Positions 33,691 to 45,861 of a stretch of 64,000 nt of DNA are shown piece after piece. The notes beneath the pieces were generated by a model. The model searched no databases and was not told where the DNA came from. It saw nothing but the letters and a program-made list of their open reading frames with translations. Every line of letters begins with the position of its first letter. Position 1 is the stretch's first letter. The translations under genes were made by a program, and so were the position numbers. The DNA is from Adiantum capillus-veneris (Eukaryota > Streptophyta > Polypodiopsida > Polypodiales > Pteridaceae). The DNA lies in assembly GCA_014529385.2 (NCBI GenBank), contig CM043960.1:70805410-70869409 (forward strand), written 5' to 3'.

Positions 33691-34215
33691 ACACAAGGAC
33701 CTAAGTAGGTTTCCTACTAACACTCGTGTGATGGTTTCTTGATTTAGTTTCGGCTAAAGAAAGCGTTTTTCTTAAGTGGATCCGGAAGAGGATATTCCGC
33801 GATCAAGTGGATAGCCAGGAAGCGTGTGTCTTGCCGAGGGTCTGCGACTAGATAGGTTTAGTTAGGATCTATGGATTAGAGTAGTTGTTGGTGGTCGAGG
33901 TATTTGTGAGGTGATAAAAGCGTTTACTAGTCCGTGTGTGGCAGTGAAGCGTTTTTCTACTCATAGATGCAAAACCCCATATGATTTGTAGGAGTAGCTT
34001 TAGGTAAGTGATCCGATTCTGATCTAGAGCTATTCATCACTGAATTATTTGCTAAAGTGCTTGATTGCATTTGAAATCACAGAAAAGTGTACTTTTGAGG
34101 GTAAAAATGCATTAAACAAGCTTTTGTGGATATTTTTGTATGACTGACTGATGCTGTGCATATAAAGGAGCATTTGCAAGGGTTCTGTGAAGAAAACCTG
34201 CAATTCTGTAAACAT

Positions 34216-35629
34216 AGACATCCTACGCGTAGGATGTCTCAAGGGGGTTCTAGAGACCAAATTTGAAAATTTTGACTGCACCAGTGGGTTCAGAGGGTAG
34301 GTTTTACCCTAGTAACATATTGACTTGGGTGTTTTTCCCTATTTTTGTTGACCAAAAGCCAAAAGGCGGAGTCAGAGAACGTAAAATTTCAGAAAAGGCT
34401 TAAATTGAGTGATTTTTGCATGTTTTTGCAATTGTGAAGCATACTTGCACTTGCTGAGAGCATAAGGAAGCATGAGGGACACTTCAGTCTCAAAAAATCA
34501 GCAGTAGACATCCTACACGTAGGATGTCTACAGGGTGATCTCGTGGAAATTTTGAAAATCTGAGATTACCAGTGTGTTTAGAAGGTAGGTTTTACCCTAT
34601 TTTCACCTGGAAAGTGAAAATTTGACCAAATTTTGACAGATTAAAGCCAAAAGATGAGAATTGCCAGACATCCTACCCAAATTGTGTCCAAGGCATAATT
34701 TTTGAGACCAAGCCATAGGATTACTCCAAAGGCATGTTCTAAATGTTGTATTGAATGCATGTGAGAGTTTTCAGCTCATTTGGATGAGAAAATTGGGTTC
34801 AAAGCGGACTTTAACACTTTTGACTGAAAAAGGCAAGAACAGCTAAAAATTGGGACTTTTGAAATCCAAACCAAAATCTAAGCATACCACTGGGTTACTG
34901 ACATCAAGGGGAAGCTGTGGGACAAGTCTGGGGTCAAACAGGCCAAAAAGACATCCTACGCGTAGGATGTCATATGTGTGATTTTGCACTCCAAACTTAA
35001 TTTTGAGCATACCACTGTGATCAGCACCATAAGGAGAGTCTGTGGTTCAAATTTGGGGAAATTCTGAGCAGTTAGACATCCTATGCATAGTATGTCTACT
35101 GCATAATTCTGAAACCAAAATTCTACTGTGGACATAGCATACTGTCATATAGCCTTAGGCAAGCCTCCTAGGAAAATTTGGTACTATTTGCAGTTGATTT
35201 GACTTAGGAATTCATCAGAACAGACATCAGGCTTTTGGAACAGATTCTTGATCATTTGACCAACCTATAGGCGTCATAATCAAAAAGTAAAAATAGCTGT
35301 GAGTTAAGCACATCAAGGGGAAGCTACAGTGCAAGTTTGAGCTGAAACAGAGCAAAAAAACATCCTACGCGTAGGATGTCTCCAGCTTCATTTAGGACTC
35401 CAAACCAACTTATGAGCACACCACTGTGATCAGCACATCAAGGAGAAGCTAGGGTGAAAATTTCAAGTCATTCTGAGCAAAAGACATCCTACGCGTAGGA
35501 TGTCTCAAGGCCATTTTTAGGTCCAAATGAAATTCTGAGCATACCATTGTGTTGTTGGACGTAAGGGGAGTCTCTCGACCAAATTTTGTTAAATTCTAAG
35601 CATATAGACATACTACGCGTAGAATGTCT
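34216..35629. repeat. Array of 24-bp palindromes in the leader
   Basis: The half-site AGACATCCTACG is followed by its reverse complement. Copies: 34216-34239 (perfect), 34506-34529, 34949-34972, 35074-35097, 35358-35381, 35482-35505 (perfect) and 35606-35629; a half-site is at 34666. Spacing is about 120 bp in the last four and irregular earlier. The spacer also repeats (GCATACCACTGTGATCAGCA.. and ATTCTGAGCA), so the unit is a degenerate 120-140 bp tandem repeat centred on the palindrome. In RNA each copy is a 12-bp self-complementary element able to form a hairpin or pair between molecules. Confidence 0.9.
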
Positions 35630-36084
35630 CTAGGCCAGTTTTAGGGTCCAACTGTAATTTTGACCATACAGAAGTGTTCACAGTGTCACAGAGATCCCAA
35701 ATCTTCTTTTAAAATTGAATTTGCACTCATTTTGACCAGTCTAAACTGCATTTCACTATTTTGGCCATAACTTTCACAAACGGTATCGGATTGGAAAAGT
35801 TTTTATATCAAAACGTAGCCTGAGAGCGGCTCTACAAATATTAGAGCAATACTTAAACTAAACGCATGCCGACGGCAACCATTTAGTTCAACTTTGAAAA
35901 AAACATCGTTTGAGGCCTCAAAATTCATCCGGAAGTCAGGGGTGTCTGAAAGCGACAATTTGCGAGAATTGCGACGAAACGGTTGCGGTTTTGGACATAG
36001 TTTCAACTTTTCCCTAACCAAAGCACTTGAACACAATAGACTAAGTCTACTTGAACCAAGCAAAAGCTCTTAAGCCCAGAAATC

Positions 36085-37752
36085 ATGTCTACCCTAGATT
36101 CAAACGCAGCTTACACAAGCTTGGAGATCCCGACGATAGAGGAATATCCTCCCACAATGGATCTTCCAAACTTGCAATTGATAAAGACCCATCTTGTTGA
36201 GAGAGTTTGGATGATTGGTCATGAGAGTGAAGGACTATATAGATACATTGACGACAATGAGGTCAATCTTTATAGGTGCTCAGATCCATACCTAGAAGAG
36301 ATAACGGATTACAAGCTCTTATATGTCTACACATACGGAGTCGAGTGTCAATGGAGATCTATAGTTTTTGACAAGTATGGATGCGAATATAGAGTTGTAG
36401 AAAGCACAAATCCATAGACTGTACTAGAAAGAGGTGGATATTTGGTCAATGAAGGACCACAAATGCCTCCACCAAACACGAGAATTCCTATAGGAATTCC
36501 AAGAAGAGAGCCACCAAGATTCCCTTCAAGAGAGATAACGAGAGAAGGATTGGGAGAGTCTCTGGTTAGACTTGTAGACAATCGACGAGTTAGACCATCC
36601 CAAGTCCAGAAATGGGTAAACAGAAAATACTCCGGAGATAAAGATCCGAGAGATCACGTAGCGGCTTTTAGAAGAGTGATTAGAGCAGAGGAAGTTTCAG
36701 ATTTTGCGACACAGTTTGCGGGATTTGGATTGACTCTAGAAGATGATGCAGCTACACGGTTTGACACTGTGGAAAAATGGGATTTTGAGACCCTAGATGA
36801 GCTGTTTGAGGAGTTTATTGAAGAATTCTCGCCAAAAGGCATTGCTCACAACACGGTCTCACAAATCCATAGATTCAAACAGAAAGAGGATGAATCAGTA
36901 CGCAAAGCATCATTATGGCCCAAGAGATATGTTAAGCTCTGTCCGAGAGCGCAATTACCTACGCAAGCACGATTGATGTTGATCTTTATCCAGGGAATGA
37001 GACATGCGGGCCTTCAGAAGGATCTTCATATGATAAGGAGGATGAAGCTAAACGAGTTGATCAAAGAAGCTCTTTATCTAGTGGATAACTGTGAGGCATA
37101 CAAAGAAAAGGACTTAAAGAGTCAAGGAGATGACACATCCTCTCAGCACAGTGTTTCACAGATAAGTGAGCCCATTGCCAAGCCAACGGCACCTATTGAT
37201 CAAGAAAAGCTTATCGACGACTTGGTCAAGAGGTTAATTCCTCTTGTAAGGTCTGATTCGGGAGAGCCGAAGTGGTGTGAAATTGAGAGAAAATGGACGA
37301 ACCATACGGGGGAAGAGTGCTATTATAGCATGGAAAATGCTAGGGAGAGGTATGTACAACTTGTTCCAGAGGCACCTACTCCACCTAGATACATTACGGG
37401 GAATACGCCAAGACCAGTAGGAGATTTAAGGCCACAGCTTGTCTTAGGACAACAACCTCCGCTGCCAGGTGCTAGAATGCAGGTAGACATGAGATACATG
37501 CCAATGATGGAAGCATCAAATAAACCAACGCCAGTACCAGCTACAATGTGGTATAGCAACCAAAGTAGGTACTACCCTTCGGAGCAACAAAATGTGAGAG
37601 AAATACATGGAGTGGTGAGGCCGGTACAACCTCCACCTCGTGGTTTCAGTCGAAAGAAAGAAGGTATGAAATGGATGAAAGGACATTGCGATTCATTGCA
37701 AATAGCGGCTTATCTAGGTCAAAGCTTGCTTATAGCCAAGAGGAAATGCTAA
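36085..37752 (+). CDS. Gag of the 11.4 kb element, one in-frame TAG
   Basis: ATG at 36085 opens 555 codons in one frame, interrupted only by TAG at 36415-36417. The first 110 residues are a separate region (SLEIPTIEEYPPTMD; ERVWMIGHESEGLYRY). After the stop come a Pro/Arg-rich segment and the Retrotrans_gag-like capsid domain: KYSGDKDPRDHVAAFRRV, DFETLDELFEEFIEEFSP, VSQIHRFKQKEDESVRKA, IFIQGMRHAGLQKDL, ELIKEALYLVDNCEAYKEK. A Pro-rich tail follows. Gag would form the particle. The lone stop in an otherwise clean frame may be a recent mutation or be read through; both halves are open. Confidence 0.88.
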
Positions 37753-37843
37753 AAGAATCTCCTCAACCAGAGACAGATTGTCACAAAAGTCGTGACAACC
37801 ACTTGGTCAAATAATGTCCTCATATGGAGATCATTGAATTAAA

Positions 37844-39718
37844 TGCCTATTATCTTGTGGCATCACTCACTTGATTCCCGATTGCCCAAAAAACCCAAAC
37901 CAAATCAGGAAAATCACGACAAATGTATTAGGGATTGTTCAGCTACCTAGTAGCTCAGAAAATGAAAATGTTGTACCAGTTCAAGCGGTTACGAGAGCAC
38001 AAGCTCAAAAGAAAGCTGATGAGAATCCAGAGACAAAGAACACGAAAAGTGACATGAGTCCGAAGACAGATGATGGACCAAAGACAGACGCACCTAGTCA
38101 GAAAACCAAGAGCAAACGAAATAGTTGGAAAGCTAGAAAGACTAGGATGAAATCACGCAGGGAACAAGAGAAAAAATCCCTAGCTGAGAAGCTTACCGAA
38201 GCTCGGGAGAAGATAAAACAACATGAGGAAAAGGAGGCACCTTCTCTTACACAGATGGTTAAACCTCTAGAAGAACCATCCATGGATGAGAAACCGAGAA
38301 GTGCTAGTTCAGGAGGATCTGTGGTGGCAGAGAAGGTTAATGAGACATTAGATGCCCTCTTGAAAGCCTATGATGCGAGGCTCAAAAACAACCAAACCCA
38401 AGAACACAGGTGGATGACATATCCCTATACAGAACTAGAAAAGCAAAGGTTTGAAATGTGCAAGAAAATGATTCAAACAGCCCAAGATTTACTAGAACCA
38501 ACAATTGCAAAACCTGAGGATGTGATCCGTGTCATGCCTACACAAGTAATCCCACCAAACCAGGAACTAAAAGAGCCAGATTCTAGGCATGAGCACAAAC
38601 CAAACCTCAAAGACCTAGCATTAGAACCAAGGATAGTACTGAATACCACGGATAACTCTTCCGAGGGATTTCACCAAGCTATACCTGAGGATTGTAAAGA
38701 GATAGATGGTCTTGACGAATTGTGGAAACAAGTCAGAGAGGCCAATGAAGCCGATGACCTAAGAAGACGAGTAGACAAGACTGGTGATGAACGAGGAGTG
38801 TTTCTACCACCAATAGAGGAATTTGAGACTGGATCTCAAATGAATCTAGACGTGCAATCGTGTTGGGGCGACAAAGGATATGTACAATCTATGGATAGTC
38901 AACCCCATTCGCTAAGAACACTACCCTCCTACATGGGAGAGTACGAAACCAAGTCAGATGTGGTTGCAGTCCCATCACAGAGACTGTCTCCGAACAAGGT
39001 CATCGATTCAAAGGGGCTAGTAGATATTCTATCTACCCCAGTCACTTGTACAATAATGTTAGCCGAGTTGCTCAGAATAAGACCAAACATGTGGGCTAAT
39101 GTGGGTAAATGTCTAGAGAAATTTGGTGTAAAAACCCCAATGACTCGAATCGAGGAAGGCATCAAAGAGCTTGAAATGCCTCAACTAAATACTAGGCCAT
39201 TACCATTAAACAAGGTAGACGAGTATTATGAGGGAGAAGATGGAAATACTACCCTTCCTATGGAATTCAATGGTGTAAAAACCATGGCAATCCTTGACAG
39301 TGGAGCTTGCGTGGCCATTACAACCAAAGAGGTTTGGAAAAAATGGGGAAAACTTGCCTTGATATCCACACGAATGACCCTGCAGCTTGCAGACGGACAC
39401 AAGGAAAAGCCCCTAGGACTGCTAGAAAAAGTAATTGTTACTTCTTGTGGCATTGAATATGAACACACTTTTGTTGTTGTTTACTTTGGCAAGAAGAACA
39501 ACTATGACATCATTCTGGGAAGACCATTCATGCGAGAGTTGAAAATGGTCCAAGATTGGGGTTATGACCATATATACCTGAGACATATGGAAACCATAAC
39601 AAAGATAAACTTGAGGGACCATAGCTATAGGGATGTGACGAGAACACCGGTTGAGGAGTTTGATTCCGCCACAGTTGCAGGATCAGAACTTCCAGCTTGG
39701 TTAGGTAAGCCTAAATAA
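37844..39718 (+). CDS. Pol-position ORF with knuckle remnant and aspartic protease
   Basis: In the +1 frame relative to gag, starting after TGA at 37835. The first codons read CLLSCGITHLIPDCP, a near-CCHC zinc knuckle with one residue too many before the second Cys and one missing before His. No ATG starts it, so it would be made by gag-pol frameshifting. A Lys/Glu-rich coiled segment (RREQEKKSLAEKLTEAREK) covers roughly residues 90-140. The retropepsin domain is near the end: MAILDSGACVAIT, with the D-S-G-A site at 39296-39307, QLADGH, and YDIILGRPFMRELK. It closes with TAA at 39716-39718. Confidence 0.85.
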   Translation, partial: CLLSCGITHLIPDCPKNPNQIRKITTNVLGIVQLPSSSENENVVPVQAVTRAQAQKKADENPETKNTKSDMSPKTDDGPKTDAPSQKTKSKRNSWKARKTRMKSRREQEKKSLAEKLTEAREKIKQHEEKEAPSLTQMVKPLEEPSMDEKPRSASSGGSVVAEKVNETLDALLKAYDARLKNNQTQEHRWMTYPYTELEKQRFEMCKKMIQTAQDLLEPTIAKPEDVIRVMPTQVIPPNQELKEPDSRHEHKPNLKDLALEPRIVLNTTDNSSEGFHQAIPEDCKEIDGLDELWKQVREANEADDLRRRVDKTGDERGVFLPPIEEFETGSQMNLDVQSCWGDKGYVQSMDSQPHSLRTLPSYMGEYETKSDVVAVPSQRLSPNKVIDSKGLVDILSTPVTCTIMLAELLRIRPNMWANVGKCLEKFGVKTPMTRIEEGIKELEMPQLNTRPLPLNKVDEYYEGEDGNTTLPMEFNGVKTMAILDSGACVAITTKEVWKKWGKLALISTRMTLQLADGHKEKPLGLLEKVIVTSCGIEYEHTFVVVYFGKKNNYDIILGRPFMRELKMVQDWGYDHIYLRHMETITKINLRDHSYRDVTRTPVEEFDSATVAGSELPAWLGKPK

Positions 39719-39724
39719 CTGTGG

Positions 39725-41017
39725 ATGTGTGGAGCTTCACAATGTAGTAGCTTGAAACGCGAGGAATGTATCCTAGAGCGGGTTATAGAGGATATGGACT
39801 ATATCCCAGAACCATTTCCTGAAGAAGAGTTAGAGCCTTTTGGATGGGAACACATCTTGGCTACTCTAGACGTGTGCGTCATGGGGGATACTCCCACAAC
39901 AAAGTTTTGTGATGAAAATGGCTATGATGTCGTTCCTTATTTTGCAGTGAGTGTAATCCAGGAAAACGAAGAGATCCAGACATCAACAAGCTCTCTATAT
40001 AAGGAGCAAACAAACAAATGTGGAGAATCAAAAGATGAAGAAGACGACGAGTTCTATGACTCTGTAGAACACTTTGAGCTTCAAGAAGATCAAGAACCCG
40101 GGAATCAATGTCATCGCTACACGAATAAAGTGCATCAAAAGTGGATTCCAAAGTCCTCGGTGAAGACACAGCCACCACAAGCATCCTCATACATGGCTCC
40201 TAATAAGTATGCAAAGGCTCAGCTAGGAGGAATACGACCAGAGCAACGAGCTAACAATGCTCTAATCAATGGGCTAGAAAAGTCCTCCAAGAAACTACCA
40301 CCCACGAGCAAACAGACAGTAACTTTCCACTACCAGCCAAAAAATCAAGGGAAAGTACAAGAAGTCAACCTTGCTGAGGATAGTAGCGATAGTGATGAAT
40401 CTTACGACATCCCCTATCATCAACTCAGGCCATCACTATCACCAACCCCTTCAACATTAACCATGACAAGTCAAAAGAACAAGACAACAAGTCCAAGCCA
40501 AAAATCTCGACAAATCTGGATACCAAAAAGCCAAATCGACCAAAAACAGTTATGGATCAAGAAGACAAAGATCTCTAATGACAAATCACAAGATCCAACA
40601 CCAAAACAAAAGCAAGGAAAGCGTGCACGAACGGGTAAGAATATCACAAAGTTGCAAGCTTTCACAACTCAGGTTTGCGCTCCAAAGAAGTTGATTCAAG
40701 CACAAAAAAGTCAGGAATTCATTTGGATTCCAAAACAACCACAGTATCAACTTTCAAAGCCTGAATCCCGTCACCAACCAAGCGTACAAGGGCTGAAGCA
40801 AAGAACACTGTTGACTCACACAACGAAAAGGTGGATCCCAAAGAAGTCTCTTCAAACGCAAACGAAGCACAGGCAAGTATGGGTTCCCAAACGAGAGCCA
40901 GCAACAAAACAGCCAATAATCGCAAAGCAATGGGTCCCAAAGAAGAAGAACAAAATTGCTGTCAACGCATCGCCACTTGAATTCTTACAATTCTTCCTAC
41001 GATTACAGTACAGTTAG
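39725..41017 (+). CDS. ORF3: unknown protein with seven W-[IV]-x-K motifs
   Basis: ATG at 39725, 430 codons, in the same frame as the protease ORF and separated from it by one TAA, so it was probably the C-terminal part of one polyprotein. Residues 1-135 are acidic (PEPFPEEELEPFGWEHIL; DEEDDEFYDSVEHFEL). The rest is Lys/Gln/Ser/Pro-rich, likely disordered and basic, with W-[IV]-[PK]-K at residues 140, 265, 277, 334, 370, 386 and 403 (WIPKS, WIPKS, WIKKT, WIPKQ, WIPKK, WVPKR, WVPKK). RT normally occupies this place. The regular Trp-Lys motifs in a basic tail suggest nucleic-acid or partner binding, but no known domain is recognised. Confidence 0.72.
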   Translation: MCGASQCSSLKREECILERVIEDMDYIPEPFPEEELEPFGWEHILATLDVCVMGDTPTTKFCDENGYDVVPYFAVSVIQENEEIQTSTSSLYKEQTNKCGESKDEEDDEFYDSVEHFELQEDQEPGNQCHRYTNKVHQKWIPKSSVKTQPPQASSYMAPNKYAKAQLGGIRPEQRANNALINGLEKSSKKLPPTSKQTVTFHYQPKNQGKVQEVNLAEDSSDSDESYDIPYHQLRPSLSPTPSTLTMTSQKNKTTSPSQKSRQIWIPKSQIDQKQLWIKKTKISNDKSQDPTPKQKQGKRARTGKNITKLQAFTTQVCAPKKLIQAQKSQEFIWIPKQPQYQLSKPESRHQPSVQGLKQRTLLTHTTKRWIPKKSLQTQTKHRQVWVPKREPATKQPIIAKQWVPKKKNKIAVNASPLEFLQFFLRLQYS

Positions 41018-42536
41018 AAGAGAGCAAGTCGCTTCAATCAAGCAACGATACAGGAGCTTCAAAGACCATTACATTGCTTAGAATAGGAAGCCTCACCAAC
41101 AAATGCCAATAAGCAAATAGCTTATACCCACATCTTGCACAACATAAATCTTTTCCATGCATTGACTGTGTATGCATAATAGGGCTACATTACAAGGCCT
41201 GCATAGGCACAACTTTTAATTGCCCAAGCACAACACATACCCTTTGCGATACCCTGTCGTAAAGGATGACTCCAAATAGGAAGGGGGGAGGCATTCTGAA
41301 TGCGGACCTAACATTATGACTATTAGAGGGAAATGTTTTTTGAGATGCATTGAATTTTTGCGTTTTATTGTGATAATTTTTTGACAAAATTTAGAGTATA
41401 TGCCCTCATAGTAGTGTTACAGAGGAGTATGGGGACAAAATCCATATATGAGCCCCTAGGCATGTGTATAGTGTACATAGCATTTAGATTTCTATTTGAA
41501 TGATTTTTCTTTTGTTGAGTTGTTTTAGGATTTTCTTTGTTTATTATTAAGAAAAAATTTAAAAAAATCCATAATCCACATGAAGAAAAGACTGACGAGA
41601 GGCCTGAGCACTACAAAGAGAAGAAGGTGCAGGACAACGATGAAACTTCACGAAGTATGTCTCAGCAGCCACTACAACAGCCGAAGAACTTGTCACAAAG
41701 CAATGTCAACAGGCAACCGACAAGTCATACAAGTCCGAGTCGAGCAGCTAAGCCACAAAATGAGTGAGGTGTTAGTCCCAAAACTTCAAGTAATATTGTG
41801 GTCTAAGCGTCTTAGCTATTCTAGGTACTGCTCAAGCTGGAAGAGTTGAGCATATTTACGTTGTGTCGCTCATGCTGGTATAGGTGAGCAAAAGAGTCGA
41901 AGTCTACTATACTTAAGTCTGGTGAAGTGAAGGAGAAGGTCCAAAAGACACTCACGTACTGAGCACAGTGAGATACAAGTGGAGAAACTTCTACATCGAA
42001 AACCCTTCTTGGAAAGGTGGAAGCTATTGAGACATCTTTTGATGTCACATGTGCTACATTTATTCCTCGAAACACCCATCATCTCCTTCTTTCACATTGC
42101 ATGCTTTTATTGACAAATTTCTCATATGCATATAGAGTGTCCTATAATTAGCACTTGCATCAGGCACTCTTCTGTGTTTCACCCAAGCACTCACCTTTCA
42201 TGAACATGTACTTCACATTCAACTGCTCAACTCTAATAAGAGCGTATACCAAAGGCATTTTTTCCCACCGGGTTTTTTCCCTTCGGTCATCCAGGTTTTA
42301 GACCCTAATCTAAAGACACCTATCACCATCCTCTTGTACATATTCCTTCTACATCAAAAATAAGAAAATGCTACTCAAATCAATTGACAAATGAATTGGA
42401 GCTCCAATTTCAGATCATAGCATACTTCTCCTCAATGGTGAGTCGAAGAATGGCCTACAATGACAAAGCTGCAGACAACACTAACAACATGATTGAACAG
42501 GAACAAAGAAGTCCTCAATGACAAAGAGCAGACATA
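41018..42536 (+). other. Non-coding 3' region of the 11.4 kb element
   Basis: No RT, RNase H or integrase motif in any frame. A 76-codon basic frame (41537-41767) is unrecognised and probably not a gene. A pyrimidine-rich TTTTTTCCCACCGGG stretch lies near 42258. Confidence 0.6.
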
Positions 42537-43067
<531 letters not shown>

Positions 43068-43149
43068 GACTTTCTTTCCAACAACAAAACGACAGCAAAG
43101 ACCACATCGCCATCGACAATCAGGTCATGTCGGGGACGACATGAATGCG

Positions 43150-43160
43150 GAAGGGGGGAA
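43150..43160 (+). other. Polypurine tract
   Basis: GAAGGGGGGAA immediately before the 3' LTR. Confidence 0.9.
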
Positions 43161-44116
43161 TGTTGACCTCTGGGTCAACAACACAACATAACTCAAGTTT
43201 CATACCAAAGTCTTATCTTTTGCGAGTTATGAAATGCTGCGGATTATGGCTATAAACGTCATTTGTAATGAGTAGTTATTCTAGTTTCAGAAGTCGGGGT
43301 GCAATGGCACTTCCAGATTGTAAATACAAAGCCATTTGACCCTTTCAACCCCATTTTTGGTTAAACCTAAGGTAGCCTTAGTATATAAGGTACCTAGGTC
43401 ATTTTGTAAAAGGACTTTTTTCATAATCAAAACTAAGCGCTGCCGTCTACTGTGTGTGAGAGAGAAAGAGAGTGAGCGTGAGCTTCATCCTCTCTCTACG
43501 CCCGGCTCGCTCAACACATTGGAGATCCGACTGCACCATTGTTGTAGGCTCGAGGAGAGCTACGCGACAACGCCAAGCATTCCACGCAAGAAGAAGCGCA
43601 CACGCAGATGCATCTACGAGCTATTTGTGGCCGTAAGTGTATCAAACGATGTCTGTTTTCTACGTGCTAGTAGTCTATAGAATCGTGGCGACATAAGCTA
43701 CGCATAGGTACTCATAAATTTCAGTTTCGGGCACTTTCAAAATTCGGCTCTGTCATCCTATGCGTTTTCCGCAGATGGGTTTAGAGTGAGGGTTTTGACT
43801 GTAGGAGCTTAGGGACAGGTGTATCCTAGTGAGGGGATGGTGTTCCTTAAGTTTCTTATGAATCTGGCATGATTAGGTGAGTTACCTTCTATATGTGTGT
43901 ATGTGGCTAGGTGGTGTAGTTGAGAGCAGTGAGGTTCTTGATTGTGGTTTAGTTTTCCTTCCTGAGTGTTGTATGTGTAGGATGGTCTTAGCCTGACAAG
44001 CTAAAGAGATTTCCTCCGTGTACCTATCGTGTCATCTGTGTCCTCGATTGACATTATGTTGATCTAGGTAGTGTTTGCATGCACTTCATGGGTGTGTGAG
44101 TCTCTCTCGTCCAACA
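43161..44116 (+). repeat. 3' LTR of the 11.4 kb element
   Basis: 956 bp, TGTTGACC to GTCCAACA, nearly identical to 32719-33672. Followed by the target duplication GTTAG. Confidence 0.96.
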
Positions 44117-44139
44117 GTTAGTTTGCAGGTTTGTCACTC

Positions 44140-45060
44140 TCTTTTGCTATGTTGATCCTCATGACACACTACAAGGGGGGATAGACTTTAGAGGCTTCGT
44201 CCTTGACTGTTGCTGATCTTCGTGTCGCACTACAAGGAGTAGCTTAGGATGGTTAATTAGATTTTCCATCTCTGGTTGCTTTTGACCACCGAGTCACAGT
44301 GTAGGGAGAGATTAGCTATCTTGCATACTTTCTTCCTCGTTGTTGCTAACCATTGTGTTGCACTGCAGGAAGATTGGTTTTCATAGACTCTTTGTTTGGC
44401 GTTTAGGATTTTTAAATCCTTTGTTCTTGGATGTTGTTGACCATCGTGTTGCATCACAAGAAGATTGGATTTAATAGATTCTTTGTCTCTGTCTGTTGCT
44501 GACCACCATGTTGCAGTGCTGGGAGGGGTTTAGGGTTGTCAAATCCTTTGTTCTTGGTTGTTTCTAACCATCGCATCGCAATGCAAGAAGATTGGATTTA
44601 ATAGATTCCTCATCTCTGGTTGTTGTTGCCCACCATGTCGCACTGCAACGAGGGGTTTAGGGTTTTTAAATCTTTTGTTCTTGGCTATTGCTGACCATCA
44701 CGTCGCATTGTAAGAAGATTGGATTTAATAGATTCTTTGTCTCTGGTTGTTGCTAACCACCATATTTCACTGTAGGGAGGGGATAAATATCTTACATTCT
44801 TTGCTCCTAACTGTTGCTAACCATCACGTCACATTGTAGGTTGATTGGATTTAATAAATTTCATGTCTCTAGTTGTTGCTGACCTGTGTCACATTGTAGA
44901 GAGGGGCTAGTTATTTTAAATTCTTCATCCCTGACTACTGCTGACTACCACATCGCATTGCACGGAGACTGGTATTATATTATTTCTCATCTCTCGCTGT
45001 TGTTGGACCACCACATCGCACTGCAGAGAGGAGTTATATATGTTTAGATCTTTCGTTGCT
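44140..45060. repeat. 62-bp minisatellite, about 14 degenerate units
   Basis: The phrase TTGCTGACCA(C/T)C.TGT.GCA.TG recurs near 44150, 44210, 44278, 44343, 44434, 44496, 44560, 44622, 44687, 44750, 44812, 44875, 44937 and 44999, giving a 62-63 bp period from 44434 on. Alternate units end in AAGAAGATTGGATTTAATAG or GAGGGGTTTAG, a two-unit higher-order pattern. Related units lie left of the 11.4 kb element (32620-32718), so the element inserted into the array. Confidence 0.85.
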
Positions 45061-45861
45061 GGTTGTCCATGAAATGTTTTTTTTTTCTATTTACAATCAT
45101 ATATGTCAAATTTATATTTATTCTATATCTACCTTACTTATATTTGCTTCATGTTTTTTTAGGCTTCAGTCATGGTAGAGACAAAGTTAACACGTCAATT
45201 GCAAACTAATTTGTGATGTTCTAGTTTTATCTCTCTATGGAGCTTCAAACAATCATTTGCGTCGGGCATTTGATCCATTGCATGCAAAGTTCGATGATTT
45301 CGTGATTGAACTTGTGGAGCAGAGCTAGCTAAAATTGTGCATTGCATTCCTTGTTTCATTTGACCCAGCTTTGCACACTAATGGAGTAATGCATAACACA
45401 GTAAAGCAATTATTGGGCCAGGTCACTAGAAGCTTTGGGATTATGGTTCATCCAAAAATCAAAGCCAAACCTGGAATCAAAGAGCAAATGCAGCTTGTGG
45501 CATAGCTACATTCAAAATTGAAGAGCAAGGATAAGGTCCAAGGCTCTTCTAAACGTCCTAGGACAGAAGAGGATGTGCCTCCTCCTTCAGATGCCGATCC
45601 CTTAGCTATACACCTGGATGATACTACTTGTCCTACTGTCCTACAATTACTTGGGGATCATTCTATTTTTCACTTGCAAGCACCCAAATTAGGTAAAGGA
45701 TGTTTTGCAAATGTGAAACAAGTTTTAGTGGCCAATCCTCTCTTCAAAGATCATGTCTATGTGGAAAAGATCTACAAGGACTAGATAGGAAGTAAGCTGA
45801 CTTTACAAATAGTGCTAGAGGAAACAATTGCTACTATTGTTCAACATCGTGGCATGATATT

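Noticed and set aside
34216-35629. CRISPR array
   Set aside because: Regular short repeats suggested it, but they are perfect palindromes with unequal, mutually similar spacers in a plant retrotransposon leader; no cas genes.
38098-39622. Minus-strand frames opposite the protease ORF
   Set aside because: Shadows of a long plus-strand coding region.
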